NCBI RefSeq assembly: GCF_000412675.1 | Contig: NC_021505.1 | Coordinates: 614,501-678,500, forward strand | Length of the DNA: 64,000 nucleotides | DNA from: Pseudomonas putida NBRC 14164 | GTDB taxonomy: Bacteria > Pseudomonadota > Gammaproteobacteria > Pseudomonadales > Pseudomonadaceae | Reading direction: 5' to 3' | Shown here: positions 53,004 through 62,921 of the stretch, piece by piece | How positions within the stretch are numbered: the first letter of the stretch is position 1 | Layout: each line of letters opens with the position of its first letter | Notes under the pieces: model-generated | The model's input: the letters and a program-made list of their open reading frames with translations, nothing else | Told to the model about the DNA's origin: nothing | The model's database searches: none | Position numbers and translations under genes: made by a program

Positions 53004-55358
53004 ATGGGGCGTCGCAATAAAAGCAAGATTCTGAGTTGGCCATTGAAGGCCTTGTCCTGTCTGGCAATTTTGATTACCTGCCTGGTTGGCTCAGTGGGCA
53101 CTGCTCTGTCTGCCGAGGAGGCGGGGGCTGAGCCCGCCTTTTCGACCGAATCCGAAGGCTATGTGGCTGCCGCTACTTGCCTTGGCTGTCACGTTGACCA
53201 GGCCAAGGCCTGGAAGGACTCGGATCACGGTTGGGCGATGCGCGACGCCAGCGAGGCCAATGTGCTTGGCAATTTCAACGACGCACGCTTCGACGAGGCC
53301 GGGGTCTCGGCGCGTTTCTTTCGCAGGCACGGCGGCTTTTACGTCAATACCGAAGGTGAGGATGGCCAGCCGGCAGACTTCGAAATTCTCTACACCTTCG
53401 GCTACTATCCGCTGCAGCAGTACCTGGTTGCCCTTCCCAGGGGCCGCCTGCAGGCTTTGACCATCGCCTGGGACAGCAGAGCCAAGGGCGAGGGTGGGCA
53501 GCGCTGGTTCTCGCTTTACCCAGGCCAACGCTTCGCGCCCGATGACCCCTTGCACTGGACCGGTCGCTACCAGAACTGGAACGGCATGTGCGCCGATTGC
53601 CATTCCACTCGCTTGATGAAGCATTACGACGATCGCCAGGACAGCTTTGCCTCCACCTGGAAAGAGCAGAACGTTGGCTGCCAGAGCTGTCATGGGCCTG
53701 GCAAGGCGCATGTCGATTGGGCGAATAAAACCAAACCAGCCGAGCAAGCCTATGCATCGGCCAAGGACATAGGCCTGGCCGTCGATTACAAGGCGCTGGG
53801 CAGTCAGGGCCTGGTCGAGCAGTGTGCGTTCTGCCACAGCCGGCGGCAGACCCTTGGCGTGGGCCAGCTACCCGGTCATCCGCAGCTCGACCAGAGCCTG
53901 CCGGCAACATTGCGCGCGGGGCTTTATCACGCAGACGGCCAGATCGACGGTGAGGTGTACGAGTACGGCTCCTTCACGCAAAGCAAGATGTACAACGCAG
54001 GGGTGGGCTGCACCGACTGCCACAACCCCCACACCGCCAAGGTCAAGGTCGAAGGCAACGGGCTGTGCCTGCAATGCCACAACGGCAATCCACCGGTAGC
54101 CCGCTTCGCCACCCTGCAGGCCAAGGACTATGATACGCCCGCGCACCATCACCACGTCGCCGGCAGCCCTGGCGCCCAGTGTGTCAGTTGCCACATGCCG
54201 ACCAAGACCTACATGGTCGTCGACCCCCGGCGCGACCACAGCTTGCGGATCCCGCGTCCGGACCTCGCCAGCAAGGTCGACAGCCCCGATGCCTGCACGG
54301 CTTGCCACCAAGACCAGCAACCGGCTTGGGCCGCCAAGGCGATCGAGCAGTGGTTTGGCAAGCCGCAGCGCCCGGTTTTGTTTGGCGAGGCGTTCCAGGC
54401 GGTGCGCAATGGCCAAGGTATCCCATTGAGCCTTTTGGGCACGGTGCTGGCAGACAAGACCAAGCCAAGCATCGTGCGCGCCACTGCCGCCGAACAGATG
54501 GCTGACCTGGGCCCTCAAGCCCTCATCAGCCTGGGCTGGGCGTTGAACGATCCGAGCCCATTGGTGCGTGCCTATGCCACGTCTGGGTTCTCGAGCGTGC
54601 CGCCAGAGCAGCGCCTCAAGCCGCTGTTGCCCCTGCTCGAAGACCCCTCCCTGGCGGTGCGCGATGAGGCAGTGCGGGCGCTTGCGGATGTGCCCAGCAC
54701 GCAGTTGCCCGCCCAGGCGAAGGAGGCGTTCAGCACAGCGCTGGCAGACTACGAGGCGCGCCTGCGTGGCAATGCAGACCTGCCAGGCGGGCGCTTGAAC
54801 CTGGCCGTTCTGTTGAGCCGCCAGGGGCGTCAGCAAGAAGCCATGGAGCAGTACCGGCAGGCGTTGCGCCTTGACCCTTACTTTGTGCCAGCGCGGGTCA
54901 ACCTGGCCAATCTCGCCACAGCCGAGCACCAGCTCGATGAAGCGGAAAACGTACTGCGCGCAGGCCTGGCGCTGGAAAAGATGTCGACGACCGATCACGG
55001 CAACCTGGCGTACATGCTGGCCCTGCTGCTGGTGGAACGACGCCAGCCCGAAGAGGCCGTGGGCTTGATGGAGTCGGCAGCGGTCGCGCTGCCAGGCAAT
55101 GCGCGGATTCGCTACAACCAAGGTTTGCTGCTGTCGCGCATGAACCGTCGCGATGAGGCCTTGGCGGCGCTGGAGCGTGGCCTTGAGCAGGCACCGGATA
55201 ACGCCGACCTTCTGTACTCGTTGATCTACCTGCATGCCTTGGCCGGTGAACGCAGCGAAGCCTATGCCTATGTGCAACGGATGCGCAAAGCGGCTCCTGA
55301 CGATTCACGCCTGCAAGGCATCGAGCCTTACTGGCAAAAATACGAAAGCACCAACTGA
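53004..55358 (+). CDS. octaheme c-type cytochrome with HEAT and TPR repeats
   Basis: A 784-aa exported protein. The signal anchor LSCLAILITCLVGSVGTALSAE precedes a cytochrome domain with eight CxxCH haem sites (CLGCH, CADCH, CQSCH, CAFCH, CTDCH, CLQCH, CVSCH, CTACH). HEAT-like repeats (EQMADLGPQALISLGWALNDPSPLVRAYA) follow, then TPRs (GRLNLAVLLSRQGRQQEAMEQYRQALRLDP and later units). The domain order resembles NrfA/NapC-related DUF-type multihaem proteins with TPR tails. ATG 53004 has GGAG upstream; ATG 52986 is also possible. Periplasmic electron transfer is inferred. Confidence 0.87.
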   Translation: MGRRNKSKILSWPLKALSCLAILITCLVGSVGTALSAEEAGAEPAFSTESEGYVAAATCLGCHVDQAKAWKDSDHGWAMRDASEANVLGNFNDARFDEAGVSARFFRRHGGFYVNTEGEDGQPADFEILYTFGYYPLQQYLVALPRGRLQALTIAWDSRAKGEGGQRWFSLYPGQRFAPDDPLHWTGRYQNWNGMCADCHSTRLMKHYDDRQDSFASTWKEQNVGCQSCHGPGKAHVDWANKTKPAEQAYASAKDIGLAVDYKALGSQGLVEQCAFCHSRRQTLGVGQLPGHPQLDQSLPATLRAGLYHADGQIDGEVYEYGSFTQSKMYNAGVGCTDCHNPHTAKVKVEGNGLCLQCHNGNPPVARFATLQAKDYDTPAHHHHVAGSPGAQCVSCHMPTKTYMVVDPRRDHSLRIPRPDLASKVDSPDACTACHQDQQPAWAAKAIEQWFGKPQRPVLFGEAFQAVRNGQGIPLSLLGTVLADKTKPSIVRATAAEQMADLGPQALISLGWALNDPSPLVRAYATSGFSSVPPEQRLKPLLPLLEDPSLAVRDEAVRALADVPSTQLPAQAKEAFSTALADYEARLRGNADLPGGRLNLAVLLSRQGRQQEAMEQYRQALRLDPYFVPARVNLANLATAEHQLDEAENVLRAGLALEKMSTTDHGNLAYMLALLLVERRQPEEAVGLMESAAVALPGNARIRYNQGLLLSRMNRRDEALAALERGLEQAPDNADLLYSLIYLHALAGERSEAYAYVQRMRKAAPDDSRLQGIEPYWQKYESTN

Positions 55359-55463
55359 GCTGGCGATGGCGCTGTGAGCGGCTAGATTTACCTCGTCGCC
55401 TTCGAGCAGTTGCGAACATCCGTGGGGCCTCGTGTCGATGCCCCGACTGACAAGGACCGAGCA

Positions 55464-56438
55464 GTGGATATACGCGATCAGATTGCTGAACTCGAAGCCA
55501 GTGTGGCGCAGAGCGTGCTGGGCCAGGCCGACACCATCCGGCATGTGATTCTTGGCTTGCTGGCCAATGGTCACGTATTGCTGGAAAGCCTGCCGGGGCT
55601 GGCCAAAACGCGTACCGTCAAGGCGCTGGCCACCCACCTGGAGGCCAGCATGCGGCGCATCCAGTTCACCCCCGACCTGCTGCCGTCGGACATCACTGGT
55701 GGCGAAATCCTCCAGCAGACCGCACAGGGCAACGAGATCAAGTTTCAACCCGGGCCGCTGTTCGGCAACGTGATTCTTGCCGATGAGATCAACCGCGCCC
55801 CGGCCAAGGTTCAGGCGGCCCTGCTTGAAGCCATGGAGGAGCGCCAGATTACCGTGGCCGGTCAGAGCTACCCGATGTCAAACCTGTTCATGGTGCTGGC
55901 GACCCAGAACCCCATCGAGCAAGAGGGTACCTACCCGTTGCCCGAGGCGCAGATGGACAGGTTCCTGATGAAGCTGCAACTGGACTATCCCAAGGTGGAG
56001 GATGAAACCCTGGTGCTGCGCCTGGTGCGCAACGAGGAACAACAGGCAGGCCACCCGCACCAGGCGCCTGGGCGTCTGCCCCAGGACGTGGTGTTCGCCG
56101 CACGCAGTGCGATCGCGGGCATTGAAGTGTCGCCGGCGATCGATCGTTACCTGATCGACCTGATCAACGCCACCCGCCACCCGGTCGAGTATGATCCGGA
56201 CCTTGCGCGCTGGATCAAGATCGGTGCCAGCCCACGTGGCGGGATCAGCCTGGACAGAGTGGCGCGTGCCCACGCATGGCTGGCCGGGCAGGGGTACGTC
56301 ACCCCGGACAATGTGCGAGCAGTGGTCCATCCGGTGTTGCGCCACCGATTGCAGCTCTCCTACGACGCGGTTGCCGATGGCATCGGCGCCGACCAGGTGA
56401 TCGACCGGCTGCTGGACACGGTCGCCATCCCGGCCTGA
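55464..56438 (+). CDS. MoxR-family AAA+ ATPase
   Basis: A 324-aa AAA+ protein with Walker A-like ESLPGLAKT, Walker B VILADEINRAPAKVQAALLEAMEERQITV, sensor 1 VLATQNPIEQEGTYPLPEAQMDRF and sensor 2 GASPRGG. MoxR ATPases act as chaperones for VWA proteins encoded next to them. The GTG start at 55464 has AAGGA 7 nt upstream; the frame stays open to 55410 but without a better site. It is the first gene of a MoxR-DUF58-DUF4381-VWA-VWA-BatD operon. Confidence 0.92.
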   Translation: MDIRDQIAELEASVAQSVLGQADTIRHVILGLLANGHVLLESLPGLAKTRTVKALATHLEASMRRIQFTPDLLPSDITGGEILQQTAQGNEIKFQPGPLFGNVILADEINRAPAKVQAALLEAMEERQITVAGQSYPMSNLFMVLATQNPIEQEGTYPLPEAQMDRFLMKLQLDYPKVEDETLVLRLVRNEEQQAGHPHQAPGRLPQDVVFAARSAIAGIEVSPAIDRYLIDLINATRHPVEYDPDLARWIKIGASPRGGISLDRVARAHAWLAGQGYVTPDNVRAVVHPVLRHRLQLSYDAVADGIGADQVIDRLLDTVAIPA

Positions 56439-56451
56439 ACGGAGCGAGCCC

Positions 56452-57393
56452 ATGCAACCGACCCAGGATGGTTTCGTCTACGCCTCGCTCAGCCAGCTGA
56501 TGGCGTTCGAATACCGCGTGCGCGGCTTGAGCTTCCTGGCGCGTCAGCCGCTGGCAAGCATCCTGGCGGGCAATCACGCCTCCCGCCTGCGTGGCCGCGG
56601 CTTGAGCTTCGACGAGCTGCGCCGTTACATACCTGGCGATGATCTGCGCCACCTCGACTGGCGCGCATCGTTACGCTACGGCAAGCCGTTCGTGCGCACC
56701 TTCACCGAAGAGCGCGACCGGCCGACACTGCTGCTGGTCGATCAACGCATGAACATGTATTTCGGCTCCCGGCGCAGTTTCAAGTCAGTCACCGCTGCCG
56801 AGCTTGCCGCATTGTCGGCATGGATAGCCCTGCAGGCCGGTGATCGGGTGGGCGGGCTGGTATTCGATGATCAGCAAGTGGTGCACATCAGGCCGCTGCG
56901 CAGCCGCGCACGGGTGCAGGCCCTGTGCGCGGCAGTGGTGCGCAGCAACAACCGCCTTAGCGCGTCAGGCCCGGACAGCGAGCAAGAGGGGCGACTCGAC
57001 ACTGCGCTGCGCAACGTCATCGGCCTGGCCGGGCATGATGCGCTGGTCTGCATCATCAGTGACTTTGCCGGGGTGACGGAGCAGACCTTGAAGCTGTTGC
57101 GGCAACTGAGCGCGCACAATGACGTGATCGCCATGCAGGTGTATGACCCTATCGCGCTGGATGTCCCCGACAAGGGGCGTTTGAGCGTGACCCAGGGCGA
57201 GATGCAGATCGACCTTGAAATCGGGCGGCGCCAGGTGCACCGGCCGCTGGGCGATTTCCTCTCCGGGCGCCTTGAGCAAGTGGCGCAGTTGCTGCGCCGC
57301 AGCCAGATACCGCTGATGATGATCAGTACCGGCGATGAGGTGTTGGGCCAGGTGCAGCGTGAACTGGGGCGGCTTGGGGGCAGTGGCCGATGA
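56452..57393 (+). CDS. DUF58 protein of the MoxR operon
   Basis: A 313-aa protein with the DUF58 motif RGRGLSFDELRRYIPGDDLRHLDWRASLRYGKPFVRTFTEERDRPTLLLVDQR, leading into a VWA-like fold in the C-terminal half. DUF58 proteins always accompany MoxR and VWA proteins and probably form part of the same complex. Overlaps the DUF4381 gene by 4 nt. Confidence 0.92.
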   Translation: MQPTQDGFVYASLSQLMAFEYRVRGLSFLARQPLASILAGNHASRLRGRGLSFDELRRYIPGDDLRHLDWRASLRYGKPFVRTFTEERDRPTLLLVDQRMNMYFGSRRSFKSVTAAELAALSAWIALQAGDRVGGLVFDDQQVVHIRPLRSRARVQALCAAVVRSNNRLSASGPDSEQEGRLDTALRNVIGLAGHDALVCIISDFAGVTEQTLKLLRQLSAHNDVIAMQVYDPIALDVPDKGRLSVTQGEMQIDLEIGRRQVHRPLGDFLSGRLEQVAQLLRRSQIPLMMISTGDEVLGQVQRELGRLGGSGR

Positions 57394-57899
57394 GCGCCCG
57401 GCCGTCGCCTGCCGCCATCGACCAGCTCAAGGAGCTGCCGTTGCCGGTGCCTCCGTTCAGTTATGCCCCGCAAACCTGGGGCTGGGCGGTATTGCTGGCC
57501 GTTGTGGTGGTGTTAGGGCTCGCGTATGCCGTGTATGCCTGGCGGCGCTGGCAGCGTGATCGTTATCGACGTGAGGCGTTGCAGCGGCTCGACGCCCTTG
57601 TTGCGGCGCAGGCCCATCCCGAGCAGCGTTTGCCAGCGCTGCGTGAATTACCGGCGTTGCTCAAGCGCGTAGCGCTTTCCATGCCTGACGCGCCAGCGGT
57701 GCACGGCCTGTCAGGCCAGCAATGGCAGGTGTTTTTGCAGCAGCGGGCACGCTTTGCCTTGCCTGAGCAGTTCGCCGCGCAACTGCACACGCTGGCTTAT
57801 GCGCCAGACCTGCAGGTGCAGGCAATCGGCGAGCCTGAGCTGCGAACCTTGGTGAACACCTGCAGGCGCTGGATCGAGGCTCACCATGTGGCAGTTTGA
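57390..57899 (+). CDS. DUF4381 membrane protein of the MoxR operon
   Basis: A 169-aa protein with one transmembrane helix (WAVLLAVVVVLGLAYAVYAW) after the DUF4381-type start IDQLKELPLPVPPFSYAPQTWGW. A cytoplasmic helical part follows, with ALRELPALLKRVAL and LSGQQWQVFLQQRA. It overlaps both neighbours, so it is part of the Bat operon; its exact role is unknown. Confidence 0.85.
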   Translation: MSARPSPAAIDQLKELPLPVPPFSYAPQTWGWAVLLAVVVVLGLAYAVYAWRRWQRDRYRREALQRLDALVAAQAHPEQRLPALRELPALLKRVALSMPDAPAVHGLSGQQWQVFLQQRARFALPEQFAAQLHTLAYAPDLQVQAIGEPELRTLVNTCRRWIEAHHVAV

Positions 57900-58878
57900 T
57901 TACCTGTGGGTGTTCTTGCTGCTGCCCTTGCCCTGGCTGGCCTACCGCTTCATGCGCCCCTATCACGAAGCGCGCAGCGCATTGCGGGTGCCGTTTTTCT
58001 TCGCCATGAGCCGTGCGGTGAACCAGCTCCCCGGCACCACGCCACCCTCGGGGGGGCGCTGGCAAGTGCTTTTGAACCTGCTGGTATGGGGCCTTCTGCT
58101 GGCCGCCTGCGCGCGGCCCGTACTGGTGGAAAAGGCCATCGAGCGTGAGCAGCCCATCCGCGACATGCTGCTGGCGATCGATATTTCTCAGTCCATGCAG
58201 GCCAAGGACTTTACCGACGCCAATGGCCAGCAAGTGGACAGGTTGAGCGCGGTGAAAGCGGTGGTGCGCGACTTCATCGCCCAGCGCAAGCAAGACCGCA
58301 TCGGCTTGATCGTATTCGGCACCGGCGCCTACCCACAGTCGCCCCTGACCCTCGATCACGCCAGTCTCTCGCTGCTGCTCGATGAAGTCGGGGTGGGCAT
58401 GGCCGGGCCGAACACCGCCATAGGCGATGCCATTGGCCTTGCCATCAAGCTGCTGGATCAGGCCAAGGAGCAGGAAAAGGTGATGGTGCTACTGAGTGAC
58501 GGCAATGACACCGGCAGTGCGATCACACCCGCACACGCGGCAGGCTTGGCCAGTGAGCGGAACATCGTGGTACATACCATTGGGATCGGCGACCCCCAGG
58601 CCAGCGGTGAAGACAAGGTCGATCTGCAAGCGCTGGAGGGCATCGCACGCACCACCGGTGGCAGGTTCTTCCGCGCCGACGACCGGGGCGCGCTGGCCCA
58701 GGTGTATGCCACGCTGGACCGGATCACCCCCCACAGCGTGAAGACCTTCAGCCACCAGCCCAAGCGTGACCTGTTCTGGTGGCCACTGGGGGCGGCCTTG
58801 CTGTTGCTGGCCTTGGGGCATAGCCTGGCAGCCGTGGCCGGCCCGTTGCGGGCACGGCCTGCGCAGGGGAGGCCATGA
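57886..58878 (+). CDS. VWA-domain membrane protein (BatA-like)
   Basis: A 330-aa protein with two N-terminal helices, a VWA domain and a C-terminal helix. The MIDAS metal site is DISQSMQAKDF, with the Thr in GPNTAIGDAIGLA and the Asp in LLSDGNDTGS. BatA-type proteins bind metal-dependent partners in the periplasm or membrane and are remodelled by MoxR. Its stop directly abuts the BatB-like ATG. Confidence 0.9.
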   Translation: MWQFDYLWVFLLLPLPWLAYRFMRPYHEARSALRVPFFFAMSRAVNQLPGTTPPSGGRWQVLLNLLVWGLLLAACARPVLVEKAIEREQPIRDMLLAIDISQSMQAKDFTDANGQQVDRLSAVKAVVRDFIAQRKQDRIGLIVFGTGAYPQSPLTLDHASLSLLLDEVGVGMAGPNTAIGDAIGLAIKLLDQAKEQEKVMVLLSDGNDTGSAITPAHAAGLASERNIVVHTIGIGDPQASGEDKVDLQALEGIARTTGGRFFRADDRGALAQVYATLDRITPHSVKTFSHQPKRDLFWWPLGAALLLLALGHSLAAVAGPLRARPAQGRP

Positions 58879-60474
58879 ATGGACATCGACCTTAGTGCCT
58901 TGCACCTGCTGCGCCCCTATTGGTTGTTACTGTGGCTACCGGCCGCGCTGCTGCCCTGGGCATGGCAGCGGCGCAATGACCTGAAGCGGCAGTTGCACGG
59001 CGTGATCGCTCCACACCTGGTCGAGCATCTGCTCATCACCCCCGATGAGCAAGCGCGGTTGCGGCCCGTTCACCTGCTGGCAGCACTGCTCGGCCTGGGT
59101 GCCCTGGCCGCCGCGGGGCCGACCTGGCAGCGCGACATCCCCGCGTTCGTCGACAACCGTGCGCCGCTGATCCTGGCGCTGGACCTGTCGCCGTCGATGG
59201 ATGCCGACGACGTACCTCCATCCCGCCTGCAAGCCGCCAAACATACCTTGCACGACCTGGTGATGCGCCGCGCAGGGGCACGCACAGCGCTCATCGCGTA
59301 TGCCGGCAGCGCGCACCTGGTGCTGCCCGCCACCGAAGACCCACAGTTGCTCGACACCTTCTTGCAAGCACTGACCACCGATTTGATCGCGCAACCCGGC
59401 AAGGATGTAGCAGGGGTGATCGACGTGGCGAAACGCTTGCTGGCAGCCGAGCAGGTGCCCGGCACGCTGGTGCTGCTGACCGATGGCGCCGATACCGGGC
59501 AATTGTCGGCACTGACGGGCGCGCTGAAAGGTAGCGACCTGCAGGTGATGGTCCTGGCCGTGGGCAGCCAAGACAGCGGGGTTGTGCATGACGCCCAGGG
59601 CCGTACCCGGGTCGATGCCCAAGGGCGCCCGCTGCAGGCGGACTTCGACCAGCAGGGCTTGAGGCAGTTGGCCAACGCCGTCAACGGCCCGCTGGGCAGC
59701 CTGACCCTGAGCGACGATGACCTGGACTGGATCGAACTGCATGCGCAGCAGCATTTTCAGGCAGCCCAAGGCGACCCGCAGCAGGTGCACTGGAAGGACG
59801 CCGGCTACTGGCTGTGCTGGCCGCTGGCGCTGATTGCGCTGCTGTGCCTGCGCCGGGGCTGGAAGGTGCACTGGCTGGCCACCGTGCTGGTGGCGGTAGT
59901 GTTGGGCACGCAGCCGCAAAGCGCGCGGGCCGGGCCTGTCGCGGATGCCTTCTTCACCCCTGACCAGCAGGGCCGCTGGGCCTTCGAGCATGGCCATTAC
60001 CCGCAGGCCGCAGCGCATTTCAACGACCCTTACTGGAAAGGCCTGGCTGCCTACACCGCCGCCGACTATGACGTTGCCTTGGCCAGCCTCGGCAAGCTCG
60101 ACACCGCCCAGGCTTTTTTCTACCGGGGCAATATCTACGTGCGCCAGTTCAAGTTTCCCCAGGCGGTTCAGGCCTACCAACAGGCTTTGCAGCGCCAGCC
60201 TGCGTTTCCCGAGGCCAGTGCCAACCTGGCACTGGCGCAGGCGCTGCTCAAAGACTATGAAGACCAGCAAAAGGCAGGCACACCCGACGAGAAGGCCGAC
60301 AAGGTGGTGGAGGACCAGACGCCTTCCAAAGGCGCCCGGCAAAAGCAGCAGCAAACGCCCCAGGCCGCTTCGGACCAGGTCTGGCTGAATAACCTGACGA
60401 CGTCGCCGGCGCAGTTCCTCAGGCGCAAGTTCCTGCTTCAGGATGCCTCACGACAAACAGCGGAGGGCACCTGA
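58879..60474 (+). CDS. VWA-domain and TPR membrane protein (BatB/BatC fusion-like)
   Basis: A 531-aa protein. Two N-terminal helices come first, then a VWA domain with MIDAS DLSPSMDADD and LLTDGADTG, two further helices (WLCWPLALIALLCLRRG, HWLATVLVAVVLGTQP) and a TPR region (GRWAFEHGHYPQAAAHF, AQAFFYRGNIYVRQFKFPQAVQAYQQALQRQP). A charged Gln-rich tail follows. This corresponds to BatB and BatC joined in one chain, as is common in pseudomonads. Overlaps BatD by one base. Confidence 0.9.
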   Translation: MDIDLSALHLLRPYWLLLWLPAALLPWAWQRRNDLKRQLHGVIAPHLVEHLLITPDEQARLRPVHLLAALLGLGALAAAGPTWQRDIPAFVDNRAPLILALDLSPSMDADDVPPSRLQAAKHTLHDLVMRRAGARTALIAYAGSAHLVLPATEDPQLLDTFLQALTTDLIAQPGKDVAGVIDVAKRLLAAEQVPGTLVLLTDGADTGQLSALTGALKGSDLQVMVLAVGSQDSGVVHDAQGRTRVDAQGRPLQADFDQQGLRQLANAVNGPLGSLTLSDDDLDWIELHAQQHFQAAQGDPQQVHWKDAGYWLCWPLALIALLCLRRGWKVHWLATVLVAVVLGTQPQSARAGPVADAFFTPDQQGRWAFEHGHYPQAAAHFNDPYWKGLAAYTAADYDVALASLGKLDTAQAFFYRGNIYVRQFKFPQAVQAYQQALQRQPAFPEASANLALAQALLKDYEDQQKAGTPDEKADKVVEDQTPSKGARQKQQQTPQAASDQVWLNNLTTSPAQFLRRKFLLQDASRQTAEGT

Positions 60475-61778
60475 TGAAACGCATGCTGTTGCTGCTAGGG
60501 CTCTACCTGCCATTGCTCGCGGTCGCGGCACCCGAGGCTCGTGTGCAGGCGCGCCTGCTGCCGCCCGGTGACACGATGGTTGGCGCGACGCTCGAGTTGC
60601 AGGTCGATCTGCTGGTAGACACCTGGTTCACCCAGCCGGCCGTGCTGCCGGTGATCGAGTTGCCGGGTGCTACGGTGAGCGCACCCAGCGGAGAAGCGCA
60701 GCATCTGAACGAACGGCTCGACGGCAAGGCCTTCTTCGGCCTGCGCTATACCTATCAGATCACCCCGCAAACGGCCCAGGCCTTCACCCTTCCTGCGCAA
60801 ACCTTTCAGGTGTTCCCCGGTCAGTCGGATGCGCCGGTCACACTAGCCAGCGAGCCGCTTTCATTCGTCGCCAAGGCCCTCGCCGGTGATGCGACCGTGC
60901 ACCGCCTGGTGGCACGCAAGGTCAGCCTTGAGCAACAAACGCAGCTGTCGCATTCACCGCTGCGTGCAGGGGACAGCATTACCCGTCGGGTGGTGACGCG
61001 AGCCGAAGGTGCGCAGGCGATGCTCATACCACCGCCACCGCTGATCGAGATCGAAGGCCTCAAACGCTATGTGCAAACCCCTCGTGTTGCGCCGCTAAGC
61101 GATGGGCGAGGGGGCTCGACCGGCGGCCAGCGCGAAGACAGTGTGAGCTATGTGGTATCGGCCGCCGGACGTTACCAGCTGCCCGCGATCGAACTGCAGT
61201 GGTGGGATGCGGCGACGGGTGAGGCCAGGCAAGCAACGTTGCCCCCGATCGACGTCACCGCCATCGAGGGTGGTTACAAAGCGCCGTTTTCCATCGACCA
61301 GGACCTGCGCGCGCTCGGCCGTCAGGCACAGTTGCGCCTGCCTGGCCACTGGTTGTGGGCTGCAGGCTTGCTGCTGCTTGGCGGGGCGCTGATTTACGTT
61401 GCACGGCCGTGGCTGTGGGCGGTGTGGCGGCATTTGCAAAGCTGGCAAGCAGCGCGGCGTATGGCGCGGTTGCACTCTGCTGACCATGCCTGGCGGCAGG
61501 CGCGTGCTCAACTTGCGCAAGACCCGCCGCAGCTCGACGGGCTGTACCTGTGGATTCGCAGGGCTACCGGGCAGCGCACAGTGTCAGAATTTTCCTTAGC
61601 TTTGCCGCCCCAATTGCGAATACGTCTACTAGACTGGCTCCAGAACCGCTACGGCAATGGCAGTGAAGTACGCCAGAGCGCGCCGTCACTGAGCCCGATC
61701 CTACCAGCGTTGCGGCGAGCGGCAGTGAGCGGGCGGCAGGTCAGTCACCCTGAAGGCTTGAAACCACTCAACCCATGA
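60474..61778 (+). CDS. BatD-like protein (oxygen tolerance family)
   Basis: A 434-aa protein with signal peptide (MKRMLLLLGLYLPLLAVAAPEA), extended beta-rich periplasmic region (VQARLLPPGDTMVGATLELQVDLLVDTWFTQPAVLPVIELPG; SVSYVVSAAGRYQLPAIELQWWD) and one C-terminal transmembrane helix (WLWAAGLLLLGGALIYVA) with a short cytoplasmic tail. BatD is the last member of the MoxR-VWA cluster. The Bat system is named for Bacteroides aerotolerance; its molecular function is not settled. Confidence 0.85.
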   Translation: MKRMLLLLGLYLPLLAVAAPEARVQARLLPPGDTMVGATLELQVDLLVDTWFTQPAVLPVIELPGATVSAPSGEAQHLNERLDGKAFFGLRYTYQITPQTAQAFTLPAQTFQVFPGQSDAPVTLASEPLSFVAKALAGDATVHRLVARKVSLEQQTQLSHSPLRAGDSITRRVVTRAEGAQAMLIPPPPLIEIEGLKRYVQTPRVAPLSDGRGGSTGGQREDSVSYVVSAAGRYQLPAIELQWWDAATGEARQATLPPIDVTAIEGGYKAPFSIDQDLRALGRQAQLRLPGHWLWAAGLLLLGGALIYVARPWLWAVWRHLQSWQAARRMARLHSADHAWRQARAQLAQDPPQLDGLYLWIRRATGQRTVSEFSLALPPQLRIRLLDWLQNRYGNGSEVRQSAPSLSPILPALRRAAVSGRQVSHPEGLKPLNP

Positions 61779-61821
61779 GTCTTTGCCTGAAGTGATAGGC
61801 AGCACTGAGAAGGGATACTTC

Positions 61822-62823
61822 ATGCTCGATCTACACCGTGCGCGCTGGTGGTTGGCCTTGTTACTCGTGTTGCCTTTGGCGGTGCAGGCGGCCAATGCGC
61901 TGCCTTCCTGGCGGGATGGCCCCTCACGGCAAGCCATCGAAGCGTTCGTGGACGCCGTGACCACCGAAGGCAGTGAAGACTATGTGCCCGAGGCCCAGCG
62001 CATTGCCGTCTTCGACAATGACGGCACGCTATGGAGCGAGCAGCCGCTGTATTTTGAGGTGTTGTTTGCCCTTGATGAGGTCAAAAGACTCGCACCGCAA
62101 CACCCGGAATGGACCAGCCAGCAGCCGTTCAAGGCCGTTCTGGAGGGCGACCAGAAGGCTTTGAGTGACAGCGGCATGGACGGCATGCTCAAGATCGTCG
62201 CCGCCACTCATGCCGGGGTCAGCACCGAGGCGTTTATCGCCAATACCCAGCGTTGGCTGGCAACGGCCGTACACCCTCGCACCCACAGGCCGTACACCGA
62301 GATGGTCTTCCAGCCCATGCTCGAACTTTTGCAGTACCTGCGGGCCAACGGTTTCAGGACCTACATCGTCTCGGGCGGTGAGGTGGCGTTCATGCGTGCA
62401 TTCGCAGAGGAAGTCTACGGGGTGCCGCCAGAGCAGGTGATCGGCACCACGCTGCAGGCTCGCTTCATCGATGACAACGGCAAACTGTCGATCGAACGTC
62501 TGCCCAAGTTGCTGCACAACGACGATGGCCCAGGCAAGCCGGTGAGCATCGATGCCCATATCGGCCGTCGCCCGATCTTCGCCTTTGGCAACTCCGACGG
62601 CGACTTGCAAATGCTGCAATGGACCATGGCTGGCGACGGCAAGCGCTTTGCCGGCCTGGTCCATCACACCGACGCGACACGCGAATGGGCCTATGACCGC
62701 GACAGCAAGGTCGGGCGCTTGGACAAGGCGCTGGATGCCGCCAAGGGTGCGAACTGGACCGTGGTCGATATGGCCCGCGAGTGGCAGCGCATCTACCCAT
62801 TCGAAAGCAACCAGGCTCAATGA
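61822..62823 (+). CDS. secreted HAD-superfamily phosphatase (SerB-like)
   Basis: A 333-aa protein with signal peptide (MLDLHRARWWLALLLVLPLAVQAANA) and HAD motif I FDNDGTLWSEQ, motif II IVSGG, and motif IV GNSDGDLQM. The cap region between motifs I and II is helical. It is a periplasmic relative of phosphoserine phosphatases. The ATG at 61822 opens the signal sequence. It lies 99 bp before a sulfatase gene, which suggests joint scavenging of esters, although this is inference. Confidence 0.85.
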   Translation: MLDLHRARWWLALLLVLPLAVQAANALPSWRDGPSRQAIEAFVDAVTTEGSEDYVPEAQRIAVFDNDGTLWSEQPLYFEVLFALDEVKRLAPQHPEWTSQQPFKAVLEGDQKALSDSGMDGMLKIVAATHAGVSTEAFIANTQRWLATAVHPRTHRPYTEMVFQPMLELLQYLRANGFRTYIVSGGEVAFMRAFAEEVYGVPPEQVIGTTLQARFIDDNGKLSIERLPKLLHNDDGPGKPVSIDAHIGRRPIFAFGNSDGDLQMLQWTMAGDGKRFAGLVHHTDATREWAYDRDSKVGRLDKALDAAKGANWTVVDMAREWQRIYPFESNQAQ

Positions 62824-62921
62824 AAGAGAACCGCAGGGCACAGGGAACCAGCCAAGCAGTAGGTCGATCGTGCACGTAGTCGTGGCCAACGCCAGTAGAC
62901 GTGATATGGAGAAACCGCCCC

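Noticed and set aside
58936..60354. A 472-codon minus-strand open frame opposite the VWA/TPR gene
   Set aside because: Antisense to a gene with clear VWA and TPR motifs; composition typical of a shadow frame. Similar long shadows opposite rtcB (30002-31306) and the cytochrome gene (53868-55277) were rejected for the same reason.
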